64,000 nt of DNA, taken from NCBI RefSeq assembly GCF_001275135.1, contig NZ_LFQU01000009.1, positions 1-64,000 of the forward strand, written 5' to 3'. Under the pieces are notes generated by a model. That model searched no databases. It was given only the letters and a program-made list of their open reading frames with translations, and was not told where the DNA came from. The translations under genes were made by a program, and so were the position numbers. How positions within the stretch are numbered: the first letter of the stretch is position 1; every line of letters begins with the position of its first letter. Source of the DNA: Xylanibacter rarus (lineage in GTDB: Bacteria; Bacteroidota; Bacteroidia; Bacteroidales; Bacteroidaceae). Positions 7,850 to 18,026 of the stretch are shown here, piece by piece.

Positions 7850-8587
7850 ATGAAACGAGCTGTTATTATAGGTGCTTCTTCGGGCATAGGGCGCGAAGTT
7901 AGCAAGATATTGCTGGCAGAAGGCTGGATTATCGGCATTGCCGCAAGGCGTGAAGACAAGTTGCTTGAGATTAAAGAGCTTAATCCTGCCATGGTGGAGG
8001 TGTGCGCCATGGACGTTACCGACAAGGAGGCGCCGCGCAGGTTGCTCGACCTTGTGGGGCGCATGGGCGGAGTGAATCTTTTTGTCTACTGCTCAGGTGT
8101 AGGACATCAGAATCCGCGGCTTGACGCAGACACCGAGCTTGACACGGTAGGCGTCAACGTGTTCGGATTTACGCAGATGGTCGACACGATGTTTAACTAT
8201 ATGGCTGACAATCTTGGCGGCGACATAGCCGTGGTGTCTTCAATAGCCGGCACAAAGGGACTTGGCGCGGCGCCGTCGTACAGCGCGTCGAAGGCATATC
8301 AGAACACTTATATCCAGGCGCTCGAACAGTTGTCCAACATGCGCCGTCTGCATATAAGATTTACTGACATCAGGCCGGGATTTGTCGACACCCCGCTGCT
8401 GTCGGGCAGCGGCAGCTATCCAATGCTGATGGACAAGACGTACGTTGCACGTGAGATAGTGAAGGCCGTAACGGCCCACAGGCATGTTAAGATTATCGAC
8501 TGGCGCTACAGCATTCTCGTGTTCTTCTGGCGGCTGATACCGCGCAGGTTGTGGCGGAGGATGGATGTCACCAACAAGAAATTATAA
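7850..8587 (+). CDS. Short-chain dehydrogenase/reductase
   Basis: A cytosolic NAD(P)-dependent oxidoreductase of 245 aa; the substrate is not predictable. The start is placed at the ATG giving MKRAVIIGASSGIGREV, because the Rossmann TGxxxGIG motif must be close to the N terminus and the promoter -7 box lies upstream of this ATG. The active-site motif YSASKAYQNTY follows SSIAGTKG, so Ser, Tyr and Lys are all present. PGFVDTPL is the usual SDR loop. The C-terminal part is Arg/Trp-rich. It ends 6 nt before the GH28 gene on the same strand, so the two may share a transcript. Confidence 0.85.
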   Translation: MKRAVIIGASSGIGREVSKILLAEGWIIGIAARREDKLLEIKELNPAMVEVCAMDVTDKEAPRRLLDLVGRMGGVNLFVYCSGVGHQNPRLDADTELDTVGVNVFGFTQMVDTMFNYMADNLGGDIAVVSSIAGTKGLGAAPSYSASKAYQNTYIQALEQLSNMRRLHIRFTDIRPGFVDTPLLSGSGSYPMLMDKTYVAREIVKAVTAHRHVKIIDWRYSILVFFWRLIPRRLWRRMDVTNKKL

Positions 8588-8593
8588 TTAGTC

Positions 8594-9922
8594 ATGAAGT
8601 TTTCTCAGCAGATATTGACAGTAGTGTTTGCCCTTATGGCCTTTACTGCCAGCGCAGGAGCGTCGGGCGGCAGCTTTCCCGACGGAACGGACATTCCGGC
8701 ATGGTTTAACGATACGTCGCGTATAGACATTGATACACTCGGACGCAAGTATGTCATCACGTCCTATGGCGTGAAAAACGACTCGACTCTGTTGCAGACA
8801 GAGGCAATACAGCGCGTCATCGACCTTGCTGCTGCAGAGGGCGGGGGAGTGATAGTGGTGCCCGAAGGCACGTTTCTCAGTGGTTCGCTGTTTTTCAAGC
8901 AGGGCACTCATTTGCATATTTGCCGTGGCGGAGTGATTAAAGGGGTTGATGCAATAAAATATTATCCGCTAGTCAAGACTCGAATGGAGGGGCAGACGCT
9001 CAACTATTTTGCAGCTCTGATAAACGCCGATGGGTTAAACGGCTTCACCATCACTGGCCCGGGAACGATAAACGGCAACGGACTGCGCTTCTGGGAGGAG
9101 TTTTGGATCAGGCGGAAGTTTAATCCCGACTGCACCAATCTTGAGGCTCTGCGTCCGCGTCTTGTATATCTGTCGCATTGCACTAACGTTCAGGTGCAGG
9201 ACGTAAGACTGATAAACAGTGCTTTCTGGACAAATCATCTTTACCGCTGTCACCATGTTAAATACATCGGGTGCTATATCTTTGCGCCTACTTCGGGCGT
9301 AAAGGCGCCAAGCAGCGACGCCGTTGACATAGACAACTGTCACGACATACTGATAAGCGGATGCTATATGAGCGTAAACGACGATGCCGTAGTGCTGAAG
9401 GGAGGCAAGGGAACGTTTGCCGATAAAGACCCTGACAATGGTCCTAACTATAACGTCATCGTGCAGGACTGCACTTATGGCAAGGTGCACGGCTGCCTGA
9501 CGCTCGGCAGCGAGAGCCTGCACAACCGCAACATCGTTATGCGACGCTGCATATTCAATGATGCCAACCGTGTTCTGTGGCTAAAGATGCGCCCCGACAC
9601 GCCGCAACATTATGAGTATGTAAGCCTTGAAACGTTGAGCGGACGTTGCGGAAGTTTCCTTGTCGTTCGTCCTTGGACACAATTCTATAAGCCCGAACAG
9701 CGCGACGACATGCCGATGTCTGTTTGCAACAATATATCAGTAAGCAATGTTGACGCTACGTGTGACAACTTTTTTGACGTAGGAATGTCAGATAAATACC
9801 GGCTGACAGACTTCTCGTTTGTCAACTGCAATATCACTGACAGCGCCAATTCTTTTGATAAAAGCGTGATAGAAAATACCAGGATAAAGAATCTTGTTAT
9901 AAACGGAAAAAAGCAGAAATGA
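8594..9922 (+). CDS. Secreted glycoside hydrolase family 28 (polygalacturonase-like)
   Basis: A right-handed beta-helix hydrolase acting on galacturonan-type pectin chains outside the cytoplasm. Of 442 aa, residues 1-23 form a Sec signal peptide. Coils follow with the pectin-lyase-fold opening YGVKNDSTLLQTEAIQRVID. The active-site region has DAVDIDN (about 242), SVNDDAVVLKGG (about 260) and HGCLTLGSES (about 297), matching the GH28 order of three aspartates and a histidine; WLKMRP replaces the usual RIK. Exo- or endo-action cannot be decided. It lies 6 nt after the SDR gene. The pectinesterase/SusCD locus at 54-64 kb would complement it. Confidence 0.88.
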   Translation: MKFSQQILTVVFALMAFTASAGASGGSFPDGTDIPAWFNDTSRIDIDTLGRKYVITSYGVKNDSTLLQTEAIQRVIDLAAAEGGGVIVVPEGTFLSGSLFFKQGTHLHICRGGVIKGVDAIKYYPLVKTRMEGQTLNYFAALINADGLNGFTITGPGTINGNGLRFWEEFWIRRKFNPDCTNLEALRPRLVYLSHCTNVQVQDVRLINSAFWTNHLYRCHHVKYIGCYIFAPTSGVKAPSSDAVDIDNCHDILISGCYMSVNDDAVVLKGGKGTFADKDPDNGPNYNVIVQDCTYGKVHGCLTLGSESLHNRNIVMRRCIFNDANRVLWLKMRPDTPQHYEYVSLETLSGRCGSFLVVRPWTQFYKPEQRDDMPMSVCNNISVSNVDATCDNFFDVGMSDKYRLTDFSFVNCNITDSANSFDKSVIENTRIKNLVINGKKQK

Positions 9923-9951
9923 CGTCTGGCTTATTTCGTTATGTTGAAATA

Positions 9952-9995
9952 CAACATGTAAGTAGTTAACCGAAATTGCTTACATGTTGATTTTG
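9952..9995 (+). terminator. Terminator of the GH28 gene
   Basis: A perfect 11-bp stem (CAACATGTAAG and complement, 9952-9989) is followed by ATTTTGT, 30 nt after the stop codon. Confidence 0.7.
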
Positions 9996-10168
9996 TATAA
10001 CCTCACAGAATCGCGTTGCTCAAAAAGATAAAATATTTTCGGCTGAAAATTACGGCTTTTTGTGTGCAGCCGTAATGTCCTGAATAGCTATGTGTTATGA
10101 GAGATTTCCGATAAATGTGCATCGCTTATGTCTTAAAACTGCCGTAATTTAAGGCTTTTCGGCCTTAT

Positions 10169-10270
10169 GAATAAGTGTGTTTTGTATTGTAAAAGCATAG
10201 CTTTGGCAATGTAAAAGACTAGCTTTTGAAATACAAGTGCATGTCTTTTGCAGTGAAATCCTTGTTTTGT
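10169..10270. repeat. 22-bp-period palindrome array, locus 2
   Basis: Units with AAAAG-N5-CTTTT character begin at 10191, 10213 and 10235, with more decayed ones at about 10169 and 10257. The spacing is 22 bp. It lies in the 847-bp gap between the GH28 gene and groES. The remainder of that gap shows no gene. Confidence 0.6.
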
Positions 10271-10635
10271 TGCCGTTTTGATGCCTGTATGTGCCGCCTG
10301 AATTTCTATTTCATTAAATTTTACTGACATTTTCTTTATGTCATAATGTCGCCTGTTAGACAATAATTCAAGCATTTTGAATGTTCGTCAGGCGGCATGT
10401 CTTGTAGCTGGATATAAGTCAGAAACGGCATAAGTTGAAAATATCGTGTGCATAAAGATATATTCAGAGATAATCTCTGTGGTATTGACGGCAAAACACC
10501 TTTGCCTTTTTTCTAACGGCTGCGCCTTCCGTGTAGCGTAATTTTAAAGCACGTTATACATATTTATATATAAGGACATATGGGCTTGTCTCTTCTTTGT
10601 GGTTTTCTTGGCAGTGTGTCATCAATGTGTTATGA

Positions 10636-10674
10636 CTGACACGTTTGTCATACACTGACAACCAAAGACTGACA
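10636..10674. promoter_or_regulatory. Cluster of CTGACA boxes upstream of groES
   Basis: CTGACA occurs at 10636, 10655 and 10669, and TGTCA at 10646-10650 forms an inverted pair with the first. The cluster sits 100-135 bp before groES. No CIRCE element is present. A role as the heat-shock operator is my inference. Confidence 0.35.
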
Positions 10675-10769
10675 TTTTGGCTTTTGGCACGCTTTTCGCT
10701 ATTGTGTTTGCGGATGCTCAAAGCATCGGTAATATAAAACGTATAAATAACAGTTTAAATATAAAGATT

Positions 10770-11042
10770 ATGAACATTAAACCATTAGCAGACAGAGTGC
10801 TGGTACTTCCTGCACCGGCAGAAGAGAAAATCGGTGGTATCATTATTCCTGATACAGCAAAAGAAAAACCTTTGCACGGCACTATCGTTGCTGCTGGCAC
10901 AGGCACTAAGGATGAGGAAATGATTCTTAAAGAAGGTGATGAGGTTCTTTACGGCAAGTATTCAGGCACAGAGCTTGAGTATGACGGCGTTAAGTATCTT
11001 ATGATGCGCCAGAGCGACGTTCTCGCTGTTATAGTAAAATAA
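10770..11042 (+). CDS. groES: Co-chaperonin GroES
   Basis: The heptameric lid of the GroEL chamber, cytosolic. At 90 aa it is of standard short length. The start at 10770 gives [20 protein letters not shown], the conserved beginning; the open frame upstream is unrelated leader. The mobile loop [15 protein letters not shown] is complete, and [19 protein letters not shown] is the usual second half. It is followed after 115 nt by groEL on the same strand. Confidence 0.97.
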   Translation: MNIKPLADRVLVLPAPAEEKIGGIIIPDTAKEKPLHGTIVAAGTGTKDEEMILKEGDEVLYGKYSGTELEYDGVKYLMMRQSDVLAVIVK

Positions 11043-11075
11043 TATATTCAGATCAATAATTTAAAAACAACCCTA

Positions 11076-12786
<1,711 letters not shown>

Positions 12787-12811
12787 TTTGTAAACTACAA
12801 ATAACAAAATG

Positions 12812-12842
12812 GGAGGCTGCTTAACGGGCAGCCTCTTTTTTT
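12812..12842 (+). terminator. Terminator of groESL
   Basis: An 8-bp GC-rich stem (GAGGCTGC and complement, 7-nt loop) is followed by nine or more T. Confidence 0.92.
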
Positions 12843-12884
12843 TGCGGTATAGATGTTTTTTTGCGCAATTTTTTTTGAAAATGT

Positions 12885-12915
12885 TTTGTCACGAATTATA
12901 AAATGTCTATATTTG
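12885..12915 (+). promoter_or_regulatory. Promoter of a short transcript
   Basis: TTTG (12885-12888), a 19-nt spacer and TATATTTG (12908-12915) are a perfect consensus match. Transcription would start near 12921 and meet a terminator at 13013-13046. Confidence 0.75.
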
Positions 12916-12920
12916 CATGT

Positions 12921-13046
12921 CAACAGATAGATACGTTATGGATAAAGATCCTAAAGTAGATATTTTTTTGATTTGTTTTAGTAGATTAGTTTTTAAGTAG
13001 TTTGTTTTTTGAAAATCGCTTGTCGTGAGGACATGCGATTTTTTTT
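12921..13046 (+). ncRNA. Candidate 125-nt small RNA or micropeptide mRNA
   Basis: The unit is bounded by a perfect promoter and a strong terminator. It contains one small open frame at 12938-13000, starting MDKDPKVDIFLICFSRLVFK (20 codons), without an obvious ribosome-binding site. It could be a stand-alone regulatory RNA, a micropeptide message or the remnant of a larger gene. I see no known RNA family. Confidence 0.45.
13013..13046 (+). terminator. Terminator of the short transcript
   Basis: AATCGC pairs with GCGATT, with inner TGTC/GACA, followed by eight T. Confidence 0.85.
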
Positions 13047-13104
13047 ATGTCCTTACGTTTGTCAAAAATAAACACCATTATTTCATATTGTCTTTGATTT
13101 TGCT

Positions 13105-13112
13105 TATCTTTG
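13105..13112 (+). promoter_or_regulatory. Likely -7 box of the kinase/nucleotidyltransferase/guaA operon
   Basis: TATCTTTG fits TAnnTTTG; a TTTC at 13081-13084, 20 nt upstream, is a near match to the -33 box. The leader to the first gene would be about 165 nt and opens with a small CCGAAT hairpin. Confidence 0.5.
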
Positions 13113-13285
13113 CACCGAATGTTATTCGGCTATAGCATCTTAGCCCCGTTTGTTGAGGCTGCGTGATGGTTGTCGGGCAAGTTTTCGCCGTTGGGCGGGC
13201 CGATGTCCTGCTGCACTTTCAGCCCTGTAGATTAGTTTGGCATAAGCTGATGGCCGGGTTAGTTTCGAGTCAAGAAAAATACTTT

Positions 13286-13477
13286 ATGGACATTAAGGAT
13301 TTTAAAATAAAGAAGTCGCAGTGGCTTATTTTCATCGTACTTTCTGCCGGACTGATGTATATTACGGAGTCGTGGCTGATGTCTCTTGGCATAATACTGC
13401 TGCTCATGGTGCTGGATTTTGTCCTGGCCGAGTTTATAGGAAAGAAACGGGGCAAGAAGGATGATAAAATGTTTTGA
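13286..13477 (+). CDS. Small two-helix membrane protein
   Basis: A 63-aa protein with two hydrophobic segments (about residues 12-28 and 30-52) and a Lys-rich tail, so it should sit in the inner membrane with the basic end inside. The start at 13286 gives MDIKDFKIKKSQWL; the longer open frame upstream lies in the probable leader. No family is recognised. It ends 4 nt before the preferred start of the kinase gene, so the two are translationally close, and it is probably the first gene of that operon. Confidence 0.55.
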   Translation: MDIKDFKIKKSQWLIFIVLSAGLMYITESWLMSLGIILLLMVLDFVLAEFIGKKRGKKDDKMF

Positions 13478-13481
13478 CGTC

Positions 13482-15020
13482 ATGCAGAAACTTATAGAAC
13501 TATATAGACAATGGCACGGCTCTGAGCCGGTGAGCACAGAGAAGCTGCCGCAGGCCGGAAGCAACCGCGAATATTACAGAATGACAGGCGACGACGGCAG
13601 TTCGGTGATAGGTGCAATAGGCACAAGCCGCGACGAGAATCACGCCTTTATATATCTTTCGGGCCATTTCCGCAAGCGCCAGCTGCCCGTCCCCCGTATA
13701 TTGTCAGTGTCAGACGATGAGTTGAGATATCTGCAGGAAGACCTCGGACGTGTGTCGCTGTTCAGTGCAATAAGCGGCGGACGCGAAGCCGGAGGACGAT
13801 ACAACCAAAAGGAGAAGCAGTTGCTGATAAACACGATAAAGGAACTGCCGAACATACAGATACGCGGCGCCCGCGGCCTCGACTGGTCTAACTGTTATCC
13901 GCAGCCGGAGTTTGACGAGAACAGCGTGCTCTTCGACCTCAATTATTTTAAGTATTGTTTCTTAAAGCCTGCCGAGCTCGATTTCCACGAACTTAAGCTT
14001 GAAGCCAATTTCAGGCTTTTTGCAAAAGACCTCGTTGCAGAAAAGACAGACAGCTTTATGTATCGCGACTTTCAGGCGCGCAACATAATGCTCGACGCTT
14101 CAGGACGTCCGTATTTTATCGACTATCAGGGCGGACGCAAGGGACCTTTCTATTACGATCTTGCCTCATTCCTTTGGCAGGCTTCGGCAAAATACCCTCA
14201 TAAGTTGCGCCGCGAGCTGATATACGAATATTATAATTCTCTGAAAAATTATACCGAAGTGCCTTCTGTCAGACACTTTGCCGAGCGCCTTAGCCTGTTC
14301 GTGCTTTTCCGTACGCTTCAGGTGCTTGGTGCATACGGCTTCAGAGGATTCTTTGAGCGCAAGAAGCATTTCATTGACAGCATACCGCCTGCAATGCAGA
14401 ATCTGCGCGAGCTGCTTAAGCTTAACGTGTTTACATATCCTTATCTTATGGATGTGCTGAAGAGGCTCACGGAGCTTCCGCGTTTTGCAACTCTCGAAGA
14501 GCCGGCATTGAGCCGTGCAGACGGGTTTAAGATATCAGACAGCAAGGTGTTTGCGGCACATCCTTCAGATGGTCCGGCCACATTCTCAAAATATGACAAC
14601 AAAGGTCCGCTTGTGGTACGCGTCTACAGTTTCTCTTATCACAAGGGAATACCTGAAGATGAGTCGGGCAACGGCGGTGGTTATGTGTTCGACTGCCGCA
14701 GCACTCATAATCCCGGGCGGTATGAGCCGTACAAGAAACTTACGGGACTTGACGAACCTGTTATACGTTTCCTTGAGGACGACGGAGAGATACTGACATT
14801 CCTCGACAGCGTGTATAAACTTGCCGATGCTCATGTGCGCCGCTATATCCAGCGCGGATTCACGAGCCTGATGTTCTGTTTTGGATGTACGGGCGGACAG
14901 CACCGCAGCGTCTATTCGGCACAGCATCTGGCAGAACATATCAACAAGAAGTTCGGCATAGAGGTACACATCATTCACAGAGAACAAAACATAACACAGA
15001 CGCTTGAGGCGTTGAAATGA
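13482..15020 (+). CDS. AmgK-like sugar kinase fused to a RapZ C-terminal domain
   Basis: Two domains in 512 aa. The N-terminal part (about 1-330) is an aminoglycoside-phosphotransferase-fold kinase: catalytic loop MYRDFQARNIML, metal motif YFIDYQGG and the following KGPFYYDLASFLW resemble AmgK, which phosphorylates the anomeric position of MurNAc/GlcNAc in peptidoglycan recycling. The C-terminal part (about 370-510) is a RapZ C-terminal domain with CFGCTGGQHRSVYSAQHLAE; in E. coli RapZ this domain binds GlcN6P. The next gene resembles MurU, which uses the AmgK product. I infer a recycling kinase regulated by an amino-sugar phosphate. ATG at 13461, overlapping the upstream gene, is an alternative start. 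Confidence 0.8.
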   Translation: MQKLIELYRQWHGSEPVSTEKLPQAGSNREYYRMTGDDGSSVIGAIGTSRDENHAFIYLSGHFRKRQLPVPRILSVSDDELRYLQEDLGRVSLFSAISGGREAGGRYNQKEKQLLINTIKELPNIQIRGARGLDWSNCYPQPEFDENSVLFDLNYFKYCFLKPAELDFHELKLEANFRLFAKDLVAEKTDSFMYRDFQARNIMLDASGRPYFIDYQGGRKGPFYYDLASFLWQASAKYPHKLRRELIYEYYNSLKNYTEVPSVRHFAERLSLFVLFRTLQVLGAYGFRGFFERKKHFIDSIPPAMQNLRELLKLNVFTYPYLMDVLKRLTELPRFATLEEPALSRADGFKISDSKVFAAHPSDGPATFSKYDNKGPLVVRVYSFSYHKGIPEDESGNGGGYVFDCRSTHNPGRYEPYKKLTGLDEPVIRFLEDDGEILTFLDSVYKLADAHVRRYIQRGFTSLMFCFGCTGGQHRSVYSAQHLAEHINKKFGIEVHIIHREQNITQTLEALK

Positions 15021-15038
15021 AATAAAAGCTCAAAAAAT

Positions 15039-15776
15039 ATGCTGAAGATGCAGGCTATGATATTTGCAGCCGGACTGGGCACAAGGCTCAAACCGCTTAC
15101 CGACGCAATGCCGAAGGCACTTGTAAAGGTAGGTGGCAAGCCGCTGATAGAGCGCGTTATTGAAAAGCTGAAAGATGCCGGAGCCGACCGCATTGTGGTT
15201 AACGTTCATCATTTTGCGTCGCAGATTGTCGGTTATCTTAAAGACAACGATAACTTCGGCACAGACATCAGAGTGTCTGACGAGACAGACAAGCTGCTCG
15301 ACACGGGCGGAGGCATAAAGAAAGCCGCGCCGCTGTTCGACAGCGACAAACCAGTGCTGATACATAATGTAGACATATTGAGCAACGTTGACCTCACACA
15401 TCTGTACGCCATGCACGGCGACAGCGCCGCGACGCTCGTGGTAAGCAGCCGTAAGACAAAGCGCTATCTGCTCTTTGACGACGACATGAGGCTGAAAGGA
15501 TGGACAAACATTGAGACGGGCGAGGTAAGAAGTCCATACCCAGACTTGAATGTTGCCGACTGCCGCATGCTGGCGTTCTCGGGCATACATGTCATCTCGC
15601 CGTCTATGTTCGGCCTTATGGACGAATTCCCCGACAAGTTCGGCATAATAGACTTTTATCTAAAAGTGTGTGACAAAGTGGTGATAAAGGGATACGACAA
15701 AACCGACCTGAGGCTTATGGACGTAGGAAAACTTGACACACTTGCAGAAGCAGAAAATTTTATAAACCAATTATAA
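15039..15776 (+). CDS. MurU-like nucleotidyltransferase
   Basis: A cytosolic NDP-sugar pyrophosphorylase-fold enzyme of 245 aa. It probably makes UDP-MurNAc (or another NDP-sugar) from the sugar-1-phosphate. The signature [20 protein letters not shown] binds the nucleotide, followed by [23 protein letters not shown] is the metal-binding Asp region. Length and sequence fit MurU/short RfbA-like transferases. It starts 18 nt after the AmgK-like gene and ends 4 nt before guaA. Pairing with an AmgK-like kinase supports MurNAc salvage; a GlcNAc- or mannose-specific role is possible. ATGs at 15039 and 15048 are both plausible starts. Confidence 0.78.
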   Translation: MLKMQAMIFAAGLGTRLKPLTDAMPKALVKVGGKPLIERVIEKLKDAGADRIVVNVHHFASQIVGYLKDNDNFGTDIRVSDETDKLLDTGGGIKKAAPLFDSDKPVLIHNVDILSNVDLTHLYAMHGDSAATLVVSSRKTKRYLLFDDDMRLKGWTNIETGEVRSPYPDLNVADCRMLAFSGIHVISPSMFGLMDEFPDKFGIIDFYLKVCDKVVIKGYDKTDLRLMDVGKLDTLAEAENFINQL

Positions 15777-15780
15777 TAAT

Positions 15781-17325
15781 ATGCAACAGAAAATTATTAT
15801 TCTCGATTTTGGTTCACAAACCACACAGCTGATAGGCCGTAGAGTGCGTGAGCTCGACACGTTTTGCGAAATCTTGCCTTACAACAAGTTTCCGAAAGAC
15901 GACAGCGACGTTATCGGTGTGATTCTGAGCGGATCGCCTTATTCTGTTCATGATGAAGAGGCTTTCAAGGTAGACCTCAGTCAGTTTGTAGGCAAATATC
16001 CGGTGCTCGGCATCTGCTACGGAGCGCAGTTTATTGCCAACTCTAACGGCGGAAAGGTTGAAAAGACCGGCACACGCGAGTATGGACGTGCCAACTTGAG
16101 GACATTCGATGCCGACAATGCTCTGTTTAAAGGCTTCGAAGAGAACTCTCAGGTATGGATGAGCCACGGCGACACCATCACCGCAATACCGGCCGACTGC
16201 CATGTGATAGCTTCAACAGCCGACGTTAAGTATGCCGCTTATGCAAGCGACACCAACCCATTGTGGGCTGTTCAGTTCCACCCTGAGGTGTTCCACACAA
16301 CACAGGGCAAGCTCTTGCTGAAGAACTTCGTTGTTGACATTTGCGGAAGCAAGCAGCAGTGGAGCCCCGCTTCGTTCGTTGACTCTACGGTGAGCGAACT
16401 TAAGGAGCAGCTGGGCAACGACCGCGTAATTCTCGGTCTGAGCGGCGGCGTCGACTCTTCAGTTTGTGCTACATTGCTTAACCGTGCCATCGGAAAGAAC
16501 CTTACATGTATCTTCGTTGACCACGGAATGTTGCGCAAGAATGAGTTCCAGAAGGTTATGGAGGCATATCAGGGACTCGGACTCAACGTTATCGGCGTTG
16601 ATGCAAGCGAGAAGTTCTTCAAAGATCTTGAAGGCGTTACCGACCCTGAGCAGAAGCGCAAGATTATAGGCCGCGACTTTGTTGAGGTGTTCAATGCTGA
16701 GGCAAAGAAGATTACTGATGCAAAATGGCTTGCACAGGGCACAATCTATCCTGACCGCATTGAGAGTCTGAGCATAACAGGTATGGTTATCAAGAGCCAT
16801 CACAACGTTGGCGGACTGCCGGAGGAGATGCATCTGCAGCTCTGCGAGCCGCTGAAGTGGCTGTTTAAGGACGAAGTGCGCCGCGTAGGCTACGAGCTTG
16901 GCATGCCCGAGCGCCTCATCAAGCGTCATCCGTTCCCCGGACCGGGTCTTGCTGTTCGTATTCTCGGTGACATCACACGCGAGAAGGTGCGCATACTTCA
17001 GGATGCCGACGACATCTATATTGAGGCAATGCACAACTATATCTGTGAAGACGGCGAATGTCTTTACGACAAGGTTTGGCAGGCAGGAACGGTGCTTCTC
17101 TCTACGATACGCAGCGTGGGAGTCATGGGCGACGAGCGCACTTACGAGCATCCTGTGGCTTTGCGTGCCGTAACGAGCACAGACGCCATGACAGCCGACT
17201 GGGCACATCTGCCTTACGACTTTATGGCTAAGGTTTCTAACGAGATTATCAATAAGGTGAAAGGCGTCAACCGCGTTTGCTATGACATCTCGTCAAAGCC
17301 GCCTTCGACAATCGAGTGGGAGTAA
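15781..17325 (+). CDS. guaA: GMP synthase (glutamine-hydrolysing)
   Basis: It converts XMP to GMP with glutamine and ATP in the cytosol. The 514 aa comprise a class I glutamine amidotransferase (about 1-190; nucleophile in GICYGAQ, with His-Pro-Glu in QFHPEVFHT), an ATP pyrophosphatase domain with the PP-loop [11 protein letters not shown] near 220, and the dimerisation domain ending in PPSTIEWE, the canonical GuaA C terminus. All key motifs are intact. It lies 4 nt after the MurU-like gene and is probably co-transcribed with it. Confidence 0.98.
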   Translation: MQQKIIILDFGSQTTQLIGRRVRELDTFCEILPYNKFPKDDSDVIGVILSGSPYSVHDEEAFKVDLSQFVGKYPVLGICYGAQFIANSNGGKVEKTGTREYGRANLRTFDADNALFKGFEENSQVWMSHGDTITAIPADCHVIASTADVKYAAYASDTNPLWAVQFHPEVFHTTQGKLLLKNFVVDICGSKQQWSPASFVDSTVSELKEQLGNDRVILGLSGGVDSSVCATLLNRAIGKNLTCIFVDHGMLRKNEFQKVMEAYQGLGLNVIGVDASEKFFKDLEGVTDPEQKRKIIGRDFVEVFNAEAKKITDAKWLAQGTIYPDRIESLSITGMVIKSHHNVGGLPEEMHLQLCEPLKWLFKDEVRRVGYELGMPERLIKRHPFPGPGLAVRILGDITREKVRILQDADDIYIEAMHNYICEDGECLYDKVWQAGTVLLSTIRSVGVMGDERTYEHPVALRAVTSTDAMTADWAHLPYDFMAKVSNEIINKVKGVNRVCYDISSKPPSTIEWE

Positions 17326-17386
17326 GTCTGGCTGACAGAATAGGCTCTTTGCGCGGCATCGTCTGCGCATCATTATAGTTAACCTG

Positions 17387-17425
17387 CAAGGGCAAATGCA
17401 TCATATAGCATTTGCCCTTGTTGCG
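17387..17425 (+). terminator. Terminator of guaA
   Basis: A perfect 13-bp stem (CAAGGGCAAATGC and complement, 8-nt loop) lies 60 nt after the guaA stop. The T-tract is short, so it may be leaky. Confidence 0.7.
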
Positions 17426-17519
17426 TAATATAGGCAGGCCTGTGATATTGGTGCTAACATGCATGGTTATTCGTTTTGTCTGGCAATGTCAAAAGTCTGT
17501 TTATATTATTATAAACCAT

Positions 17520-17773
17520 ATAATTTTTTTGCAAGAAACTCATCACTCGTCACATTGCGGTTTAACACGCTGATTGTCAATGAGATATGGCGTGATGAGT
17601 TGACTCTATCATTCATCACGCTTGGCTGTTTGGGGTTTAATGTGCCTTTTCCTGATTTAGGTTGACCCTGAATGTGATGAGTTATAAATGTAACTCATCA
17701 CAGCGTAAACATCTTATTATCAGTAGCTTATGTGTAGATGTGACGAGTGATGAGTTTTTATGAAAAATATTTC
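17520..17773. repeat. MITE-like element, copy 2
   Basis: The 222-bp core (17536-17757) has the same perfect 19-bp terminal inverted repeats as copy 1, the same two inner GTGATGAGTT hairpins and the conserved CCTGATTTAGGTTGA centre, while the remaining interior has diverged. This pattern, conserved stems with free loops, suggests selection on structure or on the ends. It lies between guaA and the esterase gene and has no coding potential. Confidence 0.8.
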
Positions 17774-17845
17774 CATTGTTTTTCCATGTTATGATAAATG
17801 CATTTGGCTTATGCCACGTCAGCTACAGGTTTTTCTCCTCATTCC

Positions 17846-17912
17846 ATGCAAAAGCATACCTTTTGTGTGCCGAAAGGCGTCCTTTTGATACCCGAAAGAT
17901 GGCCTTTTATAA
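17846..17912. repeat. 22-bp-period palindrome array, locus 3
   Basis: Three well-preserved units begin at 17850, 17872 and 17894, each (A/G)AAAG-N5-CTTTT. The first unit starts 93 bp after the MITE-like core, against 92 bp at locus 1. The sequence just before it (about 17810-17849) resembles that before locus 4 at 19.6 kb, sharing GCTACAGG and ATTC-ATG. Confidence 0.75.
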
Positions 17913-18026
17913 GGTAAGATGCCGTTAGCTGTTGATAAAAGATTATTGGTATCTTCATTTGTGTTTGACAAATCAGATTGAGAATACCGTTTCATGACAG
18001 CCAATAGACAGTTTTTTCTGTAGCCG

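Noticed and set aside
13113-13285. Known riboswitch or SRP RNA in the leader before the 63-aa gene
   Set aside because: No match to the SRP Alu/S-domain core (GGTCAGG, GGAAGG) or to riboswitch cores I know; it is treated as an ordinary leader.
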